Source of the DNA: Mesorhizobium sp. B4-1-4
GTDB taxonomy: Bacteria > Pseudomonadota > Alphaproteobacteria > Rhizobiales > Rhizobiaceae
Assembly (NCBI RefSeq): GCF_006439395.2
Contig: NZ_CP083950.1
Span: 372,001 to 436,000, forward strand
DNA: 64,000 nt
Direction: 5' to 3'
Part shown: one piece after another, positions 36,680-46,399 of the stretch
How positions within the stretch are numbered: position 1 is the first letter of the stretch
How the letters are laid out: every line of letters begins with the position of its first letter
Position numbers and translations under genes: made by a program
The notes under the pieces: generated by a model
What the model was told of the DNA's origin: nothing
Seen by the model: only the letters and a program-made list of their open reading frames with translations
Database searches by the model: none

Positions 36680-37513
36680 TTAGGAAGAAGCCTTCCTGAG
36701 CGCGCCGTGGAGCGATTGGATGAAGGCCCTGCTGCTCAGCGTTGCACCTGAGATGATGTCCACGTTGGCGCTTTGCGCGCTGATCGCCTCGTCGCGCAAC
36801 ATGGGCAGCGCCTGTCTGTTGATGCGGACGGAGGTGCTCCGGTCCGACGGATACTTCAGCACTTTCAGCGCGGTCAGACGGCCGCCCTGTACGGAAACCT
36901 GGATCTGCATGGGACCGTAATAGGCGTCCGTAACAGGACCGACATATGTTCCGTCCCTGAAACCGTGCGTGGCCGGAGTTGTCGCGATCGCCTTCATTCC
37001 TGCGCGGATGATGCGAGCCGGTGCTTGCGGATAGTCCGGCCGCGGTTGTGGGATAGGGATGTACACGGCGGGAGTTACGGCGAATGACGAAGTCTCCTGC
37101 GTTTCAGCAGCGACGCTCGGCTGAGGTTTGGCCACGGCTGGCGCCGGTGCCGGTGCCGTGGGCTGGGAGGCTGGCACCCGCGACGCCTGCGATAGCCTGA
37201 CCGCGGCTTGCTCCGGCTCTGGTGCGGGCATCGGAATAGCCGCCGTCGTTTCCTTGCCGATCGCCGACGATGGCACGTCGAGACGGGGCTCCAGCCGCGC
37301 GCTCTGCCGGCGAGGCTCGAGCAAGGTCGGCGCTGGATTAGGGGTGCTATCCGCGGGTGTTGCGGGGATGGCTGGCTGCCCGGCATCTCGCTCCGTAGCG
37401 TCGGCAGGAAGCGCCGAACCAAGCATATCGTCCGTCTGGGCCTTGCCGGGTTGTTCCCAGACATAGGCGCCGGAGGCGGCGATCACGAAGAGCGACAGGG
37501 CAATCTTTTTCAT
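36680..37513 (-). CDS. Exported FMN-binding-domain protein, flavinylation target
   Basis: I choose the ATG at 37513 (MKKIALSLFVIAASGAYVWE), giving 277 residues; the frame is open upstream. After the signal/anchor helix comes a Pro/Ala-rich low-complexity linker (~25-180), then an FMN_bind domain (FRDGTYVGPVTDAYYGPMQI, LKVLKYPSDRSTSVRINRQA). The C-terminal SGATLSSRAF contains the flavinylation motif; the acceptor Thr is about residue 258. The protein should sit on the periplasmic side, reaching across the periplasm on its flexible linker. It is the first gene of an operon with apbE and the NqrB-FNR fusion. The final electron acceptor is unknown. Confidence 0.9.
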   Translation of the reverse strand: MKKIALSLFVIAASGAYVWEQPGKAQTDDMLGSALPADATERDAGQPAIPATPADSTPNPAPTLLEPRRQSARLEPRLDVPSSAIGKETTAAIPMPAPEPEQAAVRLSQASRVPASQPTAPAPAPAVAKPQPSVAAETQETSSFAVTPAVYIPIPQPRPDYPQAPARIIRAGMKAIATTPATHGFRDGTYVGPVTDAYYGPMQIQVSVQGGRLTALKVLKYPSDRSTSVRINRQALPMLRDEAISAQSANVDIISGATLSSRAFIQSLHGALRKASS

Positions 37514-37590
37514 CCGCGTTTCAATCCAGCTTGGCTTATGCACTGGCGAATCCATTCTGGATCGCTTGGGATGCATTATCCCACGACGAA

Positions 37591-37608
37591 GCTGACAATT
37601 GGCTGTCA
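37591..37608 (-). promoter_or_regulatory. 11-bp-period repeat TGACAGC-N4-TGTCAGC upstream of the flavin operon
   Basis: Read on the minus strand, two heptamers 11 bp apart (one mismatch) lie 78 bp before the FMN-binding-protein start. They match the repeat at 32043-32060 before the PepSY/two-component operon. The site can also be read as a palindrome CTGACA/TGTCAG with a 6-bp centre. The rest of 37514-37847 holds no gene I can support. Confidence 0.6.
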
Positions 37609-37847
37609 GTTGGCAACGGCTCCGCCGTTTGACCTCGGCCGCAGCAGCGGCAAACCTGCGCCACGACGGCGCGGGCGCCCGGGCACTCAGCCTGTTTCCA
37701 GTTGTTTGCTTCTGTTCCGGCGAATTAATTTGCACTGTTAATGACAGTGCTAGGCCCACACCCAAAAAGACGCGGTAAAGGGCCTAATCGCGTCAAAACA
37801 ATCGAGTGGAAGTGACGGGTAAAAGCAGCGAGAGGCCCTGCTTCATG

Positions 37848-38266
37848 TCAGCAACTGCGTTGGCACCCCAAGCACTGGACCGGCCTCGCCGAGCCGCTGA
37901 TCGAGCGTGTGCACCGTGGCGCCATGCTCCGGTGCATGGCGAGATGCAGCGCATCGCTGGCCCGAAGCCCAAGCATATGCTGATCGGCAAATTTCGCCGC
38001 GGTCCGGAATTGCCTGACCGTCACGCCGAGCACGGTGAAGCTCTCGGCGACCAGCTTGTTGAACATGGCGAGCACCCCGGCGCGCTGTTCCAAGCTGATC
38101 TGGCCGGTCCGCAGCTTGATCGCCATGGCCGAAGACGCCTCGGTGATGGTCCAGTCGCTGATCAGAAGCTGCGCCGCATCCTGCTCCGCCAGCCAGGTCT
38201 GAACACGGGGCGTCACCGCTTCATTGGAGAGCGCCGCGACGATCAGCGACGTGTCGAGATAAAGCA

Positions 38267-38267
<1 letters not shown>
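37848..38267 (-). pseudogene. vapC: VapC-like PIN-domain toxin with frameshifted C-terminus
   Basis: A 139-residue frame starting at ATG 38267, which overlaps the antitoxin stop. PIN-domain acidic residues are visible in [24 protein letters not shown] and RASDALHLA. After ALHLAMHRS the family continuation appears in another frame ([20 protein letters not shown], then GVPTQLLT), which contains the last conserved Asp. The current frame ends in unrelated sequence. The change lies near 37925-37940. The toxin ribonuclease is therefore probably inactive, unless a sequencing error is responsible. Confidence 0.7.
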
Positions 38268-39154
<887 letters not shown>

Positions 39155-39211
39155 CTATAGGTCGCCAGCCGGAGAACGAATCCTTGGCTTCCGCCTTTGG
39201 CGGATTCCTCG

Positions 39212-40006
39212 CTATTCGCGGTCCATACGTGGCAGCGGGACACGGGGGGCGGCGGCCTTGCCCGCGCGGGAGAATGACGTCCGAAGGCGGTAACGGTCGC
39301 CAGCGTAGCGGATTGTCGAGGACAGGAGCGGCCGACCGGCCGAGTCGACGATGAGTTGACGCATCACCAGAGTGGATTTGCCGACGTCAAGGGCGAGATG
39401 GCGCGCGAGTGCAGGATCGGCGCCGCGCGCTTCGATCGTGGTTTCGGCGCGCGCCAGGTCGACGCCGGCATCGATCAGCAGGCCGAACAGCGACGCGTTC
39501 CGAAAGTCGATACGGCCAAGATCGGGAAAGAGGGCGACGGCGAAGAACGAGGTATCGACGGCGACTGGAACCTGGTCCAGGCGTCGGATTCTTTCCAGGT
39601 GGAACAAGGTCGCGCCGGGCGCGATCGAGAGCTCCTCGGCCTCGTCCAGCGAGGCTGGCGCTTCCTCGGCGCGCAACACATCGGAGGAGGGCGTCAGGCC
39701 AAGACGTCTTGCGGTCTCGCTGAAGGATTCAAGCGTGTTGGGAAATTCCTTCGGCACCTTGGCCGATACATACCAGCCACGCCCATGCGAAGGAGTAAGC
39801 ACACCTTCCTCGACGAGGCTCTGCAGCGCCCGGCGCAGGGTGACCCGGCTGATCGACATACGCGTGAACAGATCGCGCTCGGGCGGCAGGCGCGCGCCTG
39901 AAGCAAGCTTGCCGGTCGCAATCTCATGCAGGATCGCGTCGGCCGCCAGCCGCCACAGCGGCTCTGGCCCATCCGACTGCAGCGGAGCGCCCTCCATCTC
40001 AGTCAT
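39212..40006 (-). CDS. GntR family regulator, HutC/UTRA subfamily
   Basis: Start ATG 40006 overlaps the dehydrogenase stop (ATGA), giving 264 residues. Winged HTH at ~15-80 (ARLPPERDLFTRMSISRVTL, RRALQSLVEEGVLTPSHGRG). The UTRA effector domain follows (LERIRRLDQVPVAVDTSFFA, ADPALARHLALDVGKSTLVM). UTRA domains bind sugar phosphates or similar small molecules. It is co-transcribed with the Gfo/Idh/MocA gene and faces the carbohydrate ABC operon. The 23-bp palindrome at 41133-41155 is its likely operator. Confidence 0.92.
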   Translation of the reverse strand: MTEMEGAPLQSDGPEPLWRLAADAILHEIATGKLASGARLPPERDLFTRMSISRVTLRRALQSLVEEGVLTPSHGRGWYVSAKVPKEFPNTLESFSETARRLGLTPSSDVLRAEEAPASLDEAEELSIAPGATLFHLERIRRLDQVPVAVDTSFFAVALFPDLGRIDFRNASLFGLLIDAGVDLARAETTIEARGADPALARHLALDVGKSTLVMRQLIVDSAGRPLLSSTIRYAGDRYRLRTSFSRAGKAAAPRVPLPRMDRE

Positions 40007-41043
40007 CCATCCGCCTTTACCCTTTCCCACACGCCCGTTCGCATCGACCGATAGCAGGCGTCAATTATCTGGTTGACGACGACACCGTCCTCGAAGGTCT
40101 CTGACGGCGCCGTGCCTGCCGCGAAATGGTCGCAGAAGTGCCGCATCTGCTGCGAAAAGCCGTACGCCCTTGTTTCCTCCGGAACGGGATACACCCAACC
40201 GGTCTCGGCGTCCGCTTTCTCCACGAGGTAACCCACCGGTTTCTCGATGAAGCCCCAAACCGGACCGACGGACGTGTCCGTGACGATACGGCCGGCTGAG
40301 CCAACCAATTCGTGGCGCAGCTGCATGCCGCCTTTCTCGATCCAAGACGATTCGATGGTGGCGAGCTGGCCGCCTGCGAATTTCAACAGCGCGATCGCCG
40401 TATCTTCTCCCGTGGTCTTGTCACCATGGACCATGGTGGCGCCCCAAGCCATCACCTCAGTCACGAGATTATCCTTGCCGAAGAAATGGCGGGCGCTTTC
40501 GACGGTGTGACAGCCCATGTCGAGCAGTGCACCGCCGCCAGCGAGCTCAGCGTTCCAGAAGTGCGGCGCATGCGGTCCCGAATGCGCCTCGCGGGCCCTC
40601 ATGGTCAGCAGGTCGCCGATGCCGCCTGCCTTCACCATTTGATATGCCTTTTCGATGTTGGGCGAGAAAACGGCGCTTTCGGCATAGCCGTGCCAGACGC
40701 CGGCGCGCCGGACGATCTCAAGAATTTCCTGGGCTTCCCTTCCCGTGCGCGCCAGCGGCTTGGTGCAGATGACGGCTTTGGCGTGGCGCGCGGCGATCCT
40801 GACGGCTTCGAGATGGATCTCGTTGGGCAGCGCGATGACCACAAGGTCGACCGCAGGATCGGCGCAAAGCGCCTCCATGTCCTTGTGGGCGGTGACCTTG
40901 GGCCCCCATTTCGTGGCGAAGGCGGCGGCACGCTCGAAGCCGCGCGAAGAGCACGCCACGAGTTCGGCGTTGCGCACGTCGAGCAGGGAGTCCGCATAAG
41001 TCTCGGCAATGAAGCCCGAGCCTAGAATTCCAACTCCAATCAT
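40003..41043 (-). CDS. Gfo/Idh/MocA family oxidoreductase
   Basis: I use the ATG at 41043 (MIGVGILGSGFIAETYADSL), preceded by GGGGAGGAATTG; 346 residues. The N-terminal Rossmann fold has GILGSGFIA. The EKP-type motif appears as ICTKPLAR, and the C-terminal domain has GGALLDMGCHTVESARHFFG with the catalytic Asp/His pair. Such enzymes oxidise or epimerise sugars and inositols with NAD(P). It heads an operon with the GntR regulator, divergent from the sugar ABC importer, so it probably acts on the imported sugar. Confidence 0.92.
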   Translation of the reverse strand: MIGVGILGSGFIAETYADSLLDVRNAELVACSSRGFERAAAFATKWGPKVTAHKDMEALCADPAVDLVVIALPNEIHLEAVRIAARHAKAVICTKPLARTGREAQEILEIVRRAGVWHGYAESAVFSPNIEKAYQMVKAGGIGDLLTMRAREAHSGPHAPHFWNAELAGGGALLDMGCHTVESARHFFGKDNLVTEVMAWGATMVHGDKTTGEDTAIALLKFAGGQLATIESSWIEKGGMQLRHELVGSAGRIVTDTSVGPVWGFIEKPVGYLVEKADAETGWVYPVPEETRAYGFSQQMRHFCDHFAAGTAPSETFEDGVVVNQIIDACYRSMRTGVWERVKADG

Positions 41044-41132
41044 CAATTCCTCCCCAGAAATTCCAATCCAGTAGCGCGGCGACCCGACTGTGTTCGACCC
41101 GAATGAGGTCGGCGCTGCAAAAAGACAACACA

Positions 41133-41155
41133 ATACCACTTGTCACAAGATGTAT
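41133..41155. promoter_or_regulatory. 23-bp palindrome ATACnnCTTGTcACAAGnnGTAT, likely GntR operator
   Basis: Arms ATAC and CTTGT (41133-41143) mirror ACAAG and GTAT (41145-41155) around a central C. It lies between the divergent starts at 41043 and 41232, the expected place for a HutC-type repressor controlling both arms. Assignment to the neighbouring GntR protein is inference. Confidence 0.7.
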
Positions 41156-41231
41156 CAGTAGGTATGGTCCGAGGCAACAGTGCAAAATCGTGAATCCACA
41201 CGAAGCACCGTGTTGAGGGAGGAGCCCCAAA

Positions 41232-42500
41232 ATGCGTTCGATACGGACAGTAATCCCGCTGGCAATGACGTTTGGCGTAATGTTTTCCGGCGGCGTCGGC
41301 ATGGCCTATGCCGACCCTGTCACCATCACCTTGAACAGCTGGCGCACCGAGGACATCGCGGTCTGGCAGGACACCATCCTGCCTGCCTTCGAGGCCAAAC
41401 ATCCCGACATCAGGGTCGAGTTCGCGCCCATCAACACCAACGAATACAATGCCGCCATCCAGTCGCAGATCGAAGGCGGCGCCGGCGGCGACCTGATCAC
41501 CTGCCGCCCCTTCGACGTGAATCGCGAATGGATCAAGCGCGGCTATTTCGAGCCGCTGGAAGGGCTTCCGGGTCTGGCGAATTTCGACAAGACCTCCAGG
41601 GCGGCCTGGACCGGCGCCGACGACAAAACCTATTGCTTGCCGGTCGCCGCGGTGCTCGCCGGCTTCTACTACAACGCCGACATCTTCAAGGAACTCGGCC
41701 TCAAGGTGCCGACCACCAGCGCCGAGTTCATCAATGTGCTGCAGGCGATCAAGAAGGACGGCCGCTACACGCCGTTGGCCTACGGTTCGGCGGAGTCCTG
41801 GCAACTGGCCTATAATGGGCTCTACAGCATCGGTCCGGCCTACTGGAAAGGCGAGGAGGGACGGCTTGGCCTGATCGATGGCAAGAAGAAGCTGACGGAT
41901 CCTGAGTTCGTCGATGCCATCTCCGCTTTCGAGGCCTGGAAGCCGTTCCTGCCCGCCGGGCAGGAGAGCCTGAACTATGCCGACATGACGCAGTTGTTCA
42001 CGCTCGGCAAGGCGGCGATCCTTCCCGATGGCTCATGGGACATCAACCAGGCAACCTCGACCGGCCTCAACATTGGCGTGTTCGGGCCGCCGGTGCCCAA
42101 GACTGGCGACCAGCGCTATCTGCAGGAAATGCCCGACATGGGCATCGGCATCAACGCCAAGAGCACGCACAAGGACGCAGCAAAAACCTTCCTCGACTGG
42201 ATCGCCGGACCGGAGTTCCAGGAACTGTACGTCAACGCGGCCCCGGGCTTCTTTGCCATGAGCAGCAAACCGGTCACCTACAAGAACAAGCTGGCGCAGG
42301 ATTTCGCCGATCTCAAGAAGGGTGCTCAACTGACTCCGCGCTTGGCGCTGGACCGCCTGAGCGCCGGTACGCCGCCGCTCGACGACGAGACCTGGCGTCT
42401 CCTGCAGGTGATGTTCACCAAGTCCGACGTCACGCCGCAGCAGGTTGCGACCGAACTCCAGGCGGGTCTTGCCTCTTGGTACGGGCCGCAGAAGAAGTAA
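41232..42500 (+). CDS. Carbohydrate ABC transporter substrate-binding protein (family 1)
   Basis: A 422-residue SBP_bac_1 protein, ATG 41232 after GGGAGGAGCCCCAAA. The signal peptide is residues ~1-30 (cleavage near GMAYA). Features: ITLNSWRTEDIAVWQDTILP, PDIRVEFAPINTNEYNAAIQ, GDLITCRPFDVNREW and ILPDGSWDINQA. These match oligosaccharide or polyol binding proteins of rhizobia. It begins an operon with two permeases, SIS isomerase, ROK kinase and ATPase. The SIS and ROK partners suggest an amino sugar or similar; the ligand is not determined. Confidence 0.93.
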   Translation: MRSIRTVIPLAMTFGVMFSGGVGMAYADPVTITLNSWRTEDIAVWQDTILPAFEAKHPDIRVEFAPINTNEYNAAIQSQIEGGAGGDLITCRPFDVNREWIKRGYFEPLEGLPGLANFDKTSRAAWTGADDKTYCLPVAAVLAGFYYNADIFKELGLKVPTTSAEFINVLQAIKKDGRYTPLAYGSAESWQLAYNGLYSIGPAYWKGEEGRLGLIDGKKKLTDPEFVDAISAFEAWKPFLPAGQESLNYADMTQLFTLGKAAILPDGSWDINQATSTGLNIGVFGPPVPKTGDQRYLQEMPDMGIGINAKSTHKDAAKTFLDWIAGPEFQELYVNAAPGFFAMSSKPVTYKNKLAQDFADLKKGAQLTPRLALDRLSAGTPPLDDETWRLLQVMFTKSDVTPQQVATELQAGLASWYGPQKK

Positions 42501-42600
42501 TCCGGCAATGCTTCGCGCATGCCTTGCCAAGTGGCGGGGCATGCGCAAGCCTCTCGGCACGCCGAAGCCATCCACGCCGGCGTGAACATGAGGTTCCCAG

Positions 42601-43488
42601 TTGATATCTCCTGCTGCCGCCCACCGAAACCTGCTGCTGTTCGTGCTGCCGGCTCTGGCCGTCTATCTGGTCTTTGCAGTGCTGCCGCTGGCGACGTCGA
42701 TCGTCATGAGCTTCTTCCAGACCAGCGGCGTCTCGGGTGACGTTTTTGTCGGCCTCGCCAATTACGAACGCCTGTTCACACACCCGACCATCAGTGCCCG
42801 TTTCTGGAATGCATTGCTCAACAACATGCAGTATTTCGCCATCCATTTGATTGTCGAAGTGCCGATGGGGCTGCTGCTGGCTGCGTTGCTCACATCGGGC
42901 AAGCTGGCGCGCTCGGAAGGCATCTACCGCACGCTTCTGTTCATCCCGGCGACACTGTCGGTGGTCATCGTCGGCTTCGTCTGGCGTCTGATCATCAACC
43001 CGCTCTGGGGTCTGGTCGGCTTTCCGTTGCTGGGAACGGAATCGACCGCGCTCACCACCATCTCGTTGATGTCGGTCTGGCAGTATTTCGGCATTCCCAT
43101 GGTCTTCCTTTACAGCGCCCTGCTGGCGGTGCCCAACGAACTCGTCGAGGCCGCCAACATCGATGGCGCCGGCGGCTGGACGACCTTCTGGAAGATCAAG
43201 TTTCCGCTGATCGCACCACAATTCGGCCTGATCGCCATCCTCACATACATCTGGACGTTCAATGGTTTCGACCTGGTGTTCGCGCTTAACGGTTCGGCGC
43301 CCGGCCCGAACTACAGCACCGATATTCTCGGTACCTATTTCTACCGGACCTTCTTCGGTTCGAGCGGACAGCTTGCCGATCTTGATCTGGGTGCCGCGGT
43401 CGCGACGATCATTTTCCTCACGGTGTTGTTGGTGACCGCGGCCTATTTCCGGCTGATCCAGCGTCGCCTGAAATCCTATTCGGTCTAG
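42601..43488 (+). CDS. Sugar ABC transporter permease (MalF-like)
   Basis: A 295-residue permease from TTG 42601. Six hydrophobic segments are visible, the first being LLLFVLPALAVYLVFAVLPL. The EAA loop that contacts the ATPase reads ELVEAANIDGAGGWTTFWKI. It lies 100 bp after the binding-protein stop and 8 bp before the second permease. No in-frame ATG with a ribosome site was found near the start. It forms the channel with the MalG-like subunit. Confidence 0.93.
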   Translation: MISPAAAHRNLLLFVLPALAVYLVFAVLPLATSIVMSFFQTSGVSGDVFVGLANYERLFTHPTISARFWNALLNNMQYFAIHLIVEVPMGLLLAALLTSGKLARSEGIYRTLLFIPATLSVVIVGFVWRLIINPLWGLVGFPLLGTESTALTTISLMSVWQYFGIPMVFLYSALLAVPNELVEAANIDGAGGWTTFWKIKFPLIAPQFGLIAILTYIWTFNGFDLVFALNGSAPGPNYSTDILGTYFYRTFFGSSGQLADLDLGAAVATIIFLTVLLVTAAYFRLIQRRLKSYSV

Positions 43489-43496
43489 GAGCCGGG

Positions 43497-44381
43497 ATGA
43501 GCACCCCTGGCCGTACATCCGATCTCACAATACCGGCCGCCCGCCGCCAGCACCGCGAGCCGTGGACGATGGAGCACGTGATCGTGCATGCGCTGCTGAT
43601 CGTCTTCGTGCTGCTTGCTATCGGGCCGGTACTGATCGTCATCGTCAACTCGCTGAAGACGACGCCGGCGATCTTCGGCGGGCCGTTCGACCTGCCCACG
43701 GCCAAGACCTTCAGCCTCGAAGGCTATAAGCGGGTCCTTACGCGGGGCAATTTCATCGTCAACTACCGCAATAGCCTGGTCGTCACGGTGACAACGATCG
43801 GGCTGACGGTGGTGCTGTCGACGCTCGCTGCCTTTGCCCTGGTCGAGTACCGCATTCGGCTGGCATCGCTGCTCGGCGGCCTGTTCGTGCTCGGCATCAT
43901 GCTGCCGATCCGGCTCGGCACCATCCCGCTGATCCAGATGATGCTCGCCTGGAAGCTGATAGACACGCTCGCCGCGCTCATCCTCGTCTACACCGCCATG
44001 AGCATCCCCATCGCGGTGACGCTGATGGTCACCTATTTCCGCACCGTGCCCACCGATCTCAAGGAAGCGGCTCGCATGGATGGCGCGAGTGAGTTGCGCA
44101 CCTTCTGGATCGTGGTGCCCCTTGTCAGGCCGGGCCTCGCGGCTGTTGCCGCGCTGACCATGCTGCCGGTCTGGAACGACCTCTGGTTCCCATTGATCCT
44201 GGCGCCAAGCCGGCAGAACCAGACGGTGACGCTCGGCGTGCAGCAGTTCGTTGGCCAGTTCATGAACGACTATCCAGCACTGCTCGCCGCGCTCACGCTG
44301 GGTGCGGTGCCGCTGGTTCTGCTGTTCACTCTGTTCTCGCGGCAATTCATCAGCGGCCTCAGCAAGGGCTACAGCAAATAA
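43497..44381 (+). CDS. Sugar ABC transporter permease (MalG-like)
   Basis: A 294-residue permease. After a ~25-residue polar N-terminus there are six hydrophobic segments (VIVHALLIVFVLLAIGPVLI; GGLFVLGIMLPIRLGTIPLI). The EAA loop reads DLKEAARMDGASELRTFWIV, and the C-terminus GLSKGYSK is typical of CUT1 permeases. It starts 8 bp after the MalF-like gene and is part of the importer encoded by this operon. Confidence 0.94.
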   Translation: MSTPGRTSDLTIPAARRQHREPWTMEHVIVHALLIVFVLLAIGPVLIVIVNSLKTTPAIFGGPFDLPTAKTFSLEGYKRVLTRGNFIVNYRNSLVVTVTTIGLTVVLSTLAAFALVEYRIRLASLLGGLFVLGIMLPIRLGTIPLIQMMLAWKLIDTLAALILVYTAMSIPIAVTLMVTYFRTVPTDLKEAARMDGASELRTFWIVVPLVRPGLAAVAALTMLPVWNDLWFPLILAPSRQNQTVTLGVQQFVGQFMNDYPALLAALTLGAVPLVLLFTLFSRQFISGLSKGYSK

Positions 44382-44422
44382 TTTCCCACGCACCAGCAAT
44401 TTCGAACTGATGGAACACCAAG

Positions 44423-45466
44423 ATGCAGATAGGCAATTACATCCGACGGCAGCCTTCGACCCTAACCGATCTACCCGCCGCGATCGGTGCGGATCTCGCC
44501 AACTTCGACAGCCTGCGCCAGAGGCCAGCGCGGATTGTGCTACTCGGCACTGGCTCCTCCATGAATGCACTGCTGGCCGGCGCCGAGGCGCTGGAGGAGG
44601 GCACAGGCGCTTCGGTAATCGCCAAGGAGCCGGAGGCTTTCTTGCGTCTGCCGCCAAAGGCATCGGACCAGCGCACGCTGGTTCTGGCCGCCTCACAATC
44701 CGGCATGAGCATCACCACGATCGAGGCGGTGCGCCTGTCGGTGGAGCGCGGCTTCCCGACGCTCGTCATCACCGGCGAAGCCGACAGCCTCATCACCCGG
44801 GCAGGTGCCGAGGTCATCGTCATGCCGATCGGTCCGGAAATGGTCGGGCCCAAGACCATGGGTTACACCGCAACCGTCATTTCGGTGCTGGCGGTCGCCG
44901 CAAAGCTTGCCAACAAGACGGTCGATCTGTCGGAGCTGCTCGCGCAGCTGGAGCAGACGGCCGAAACCGGTCTTGCGGCCGCTAAGGATCTGGTCGCCCG
45001 GTTTGGTGTACCCGACTACATCCTGGTCGCCGGACAGGCGACACATCTCGGCACCGCGCTCGAGGCATCGCTCAAGATCGCCGAGATCAGTGGCGTACCG
45101 ACCGCGGCCTTCGACACCGAGGAGGCTTTGCACGGGCATGTCTACGGCACAACCGACAAGAGCCTGGTGATCGCCATCGCGCAGACCGAGACCGAGGCGA
45201 AGGTCGCCGCCAATCTGGGCGAAGCCCTGGCCGAACTCGGGCCGCGCGCTGTCGTCCTCAACCTTTCCGGCCATCCGACCCGCTTCGACCTGGACGTCAG
45301 TTGGCCGCTCGCGCCGGAACAGCAATGGCTCGCCGGCTGCTGGGCGCCCATCCCGCTGCAATGGTATGGCTGCGAGCTGGCGATCGCGCGCGGTATCGAT
45401 CCGGACAAGATGATCTACCCCAACCTGGGAAAGCGGCTCAACGTGCGCATCCGCAAGGAGGCCTGA
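44423..45466 (+). CDS. SIS-domain sugar isomerase/deaminase (AgaS/FrlB/GlmS-C-like)
   Basis: A 347-residue protein with two SIS domains. The first has IVLLGTGSSMNALLAGAEAL and AASQSGMSITTIEAVRLSVE. The second has ILVAGQATHLGTALEASLKI and FDTEEALHGHVYG. SIS proteins of this size isomerise or deaminate phosphorylated amino sugars, or deglycate fructosamines. It lies between the permeases and a ROK kinase whose ATG overlaps its stop (TGATG), which supports a transport, phosphorylation and isomerisation pathway. Confidence 0.92.
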   Translation: MQIGNYIRRQPSTLTDLPAAIGADLANFDSLRQRPARIVLLGTGSSMNALLAGAEALEEGTGASVIAKEPEAFLRLPPKASDQRTLVLAASQSGMSITTIEAVRLSVERGFPTLVITGEADSLITRAGAEVIVMPIGPEMVGPKTMGYTATVISVLAVAAKLANKTVDLSELLAQLEQTAETGLAAAKDLVARFGVPDYILVAGQATHLGTALEASLKIAEISGVPTAAFDTEEALHGHVYGTTDKSLVIAIAQTETEAKVAANLGEALAELGPRAVVLNLSGHPTRFDLDVSWPLAPEQQWLAGCWAPIPLQWYGCELAIARGIDPDKMIYPNLGKRLNVRIRKEA

Positions 45467-46395
45467 TGGTAACCGCGATCGGAATCGATATCGGCGGCAG
45501 TCTGGTCAAGCTCGGCGTGGTCGACGGTTCGGGCAAGGTCCTGGCGCGCGACACAGTCCCTGTGCATCGCGACATCGAATTCGCCGATTTCGTTCATCTG
45601 GTTACCGAGGCGACCGAAAAGCTGAGCAAGGCGCATCCCGGCATCGCCGCGATCGGCATCGGCGTTCCAGGCACGCCAAATCCCGAGACCGGCATGCTCA
45701 ACGGGCGCTGTCCCGCGATCCCGGCGCTGCTCAAGGGGTCGCTGTCGAAACTGTTCGCCATTCGCTTCGGTGTGCCAGCCGTCGTCCGCAACGATGCCGT
45801 CAGCGCCACCCATGGCGAAATGCGCCACGGCGCCGGACGTCCGTTCTCACGCTTTGCGTTGCTCACACTCGGCACCGGAATCGGTGGCGCCATGGTCATC
45901 GACCGCAAGGTCATCGACGGCCCGGATGGGCTGCCGCCGCAGTTCGGCTGCATCTCGCTCGACCCGGCCCGCACCGATATCGCCGATCCGGTGCCGGGCA
46001 TGGTCGAGAATCTGGCCAGCGCGCGCGCCCTGGTCAACCGCTACCGCCTGCTGGAGCCGGACACCGACGCAAGGAACGCCAAGACCGTCGTCGACCTCGC
46101 CAAGGATGGCGATGCGGTCGCGCTGCAGGTGGTCGACGAGGTGGCACGCTGGCTCGGCCAGATGATCGGCATCATGTCGAACATGCTCAACATCGAGGCG
46201 GCGATCATCGGCGGCGGCCTGTCGCTGGCCGGTCCCTTCTTCACCGACCGCATCGCACTGAACGTCAGGGATTTCGTGCTGCTCAAGCCCGGACGCCCGC
46301 CGGTGATCGTGGCTGCCGAGCACGGCAATGATGCCGGCGTGATCGGAACCGCGGCACTGGCGCTCGACATGTTCGCGCCCACGGCAAAGGAATAG
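45466..46395 (+). CDS. ROK family sugar kinase
   Basis: The true start is the ATG at 45466, overlapping the SIS stop; 309 residues. Phosphate-binding motif IGIDIGGSLVKLGVVDGSG, the ROK segment IGIGVPGTPNPETGMLNGRC, catalytic Asp in VVRNDAVSATHGEMRHGAGR, and LLTLGTGIGGAMVIDRK. The classical zinc-binding Cys cluster of many ROK proteins is reduced (only FGCISLD seen). It probably phosphorylates the imported sugar. Confidence 0.9.
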   Translation: MVTAIGIDIGGSLVKLGVVDGSGKVLARDTVPVHRDIEFADFVHLVTEATEKLSKAHPGIAAIGIGVPGTPNPETGMLNGRCPAIPALLKGSLSKLFAIRFGVPAVVRNDAVSATHGEMRHGAGRPFSRFALLTLGTGIGGAMVIDRKVIDGPDGLPPQFGCISLDPARTDIADPVPGMVENLASARALVNRYRLLEPDTDARNAKTVVDLAKDGDAVALQVVDEVARWLGQMIGIMSNMLNIEAAIIGGGLSLAGPFFTDRIALNVRDFVLLKPGRPPVIVAAEHGNDAGVIGTAALALDMFAPTAKE

Positions 46396-46399
46396 CGCC

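Noticed and set aside
42430..44696. Minus-strand frames of 362 and 403 codons
   Set aside because: They lie opposite the two sugar permease genes and have Arg/Gln/His-rich low-complexity sequence typical of antisense reading.
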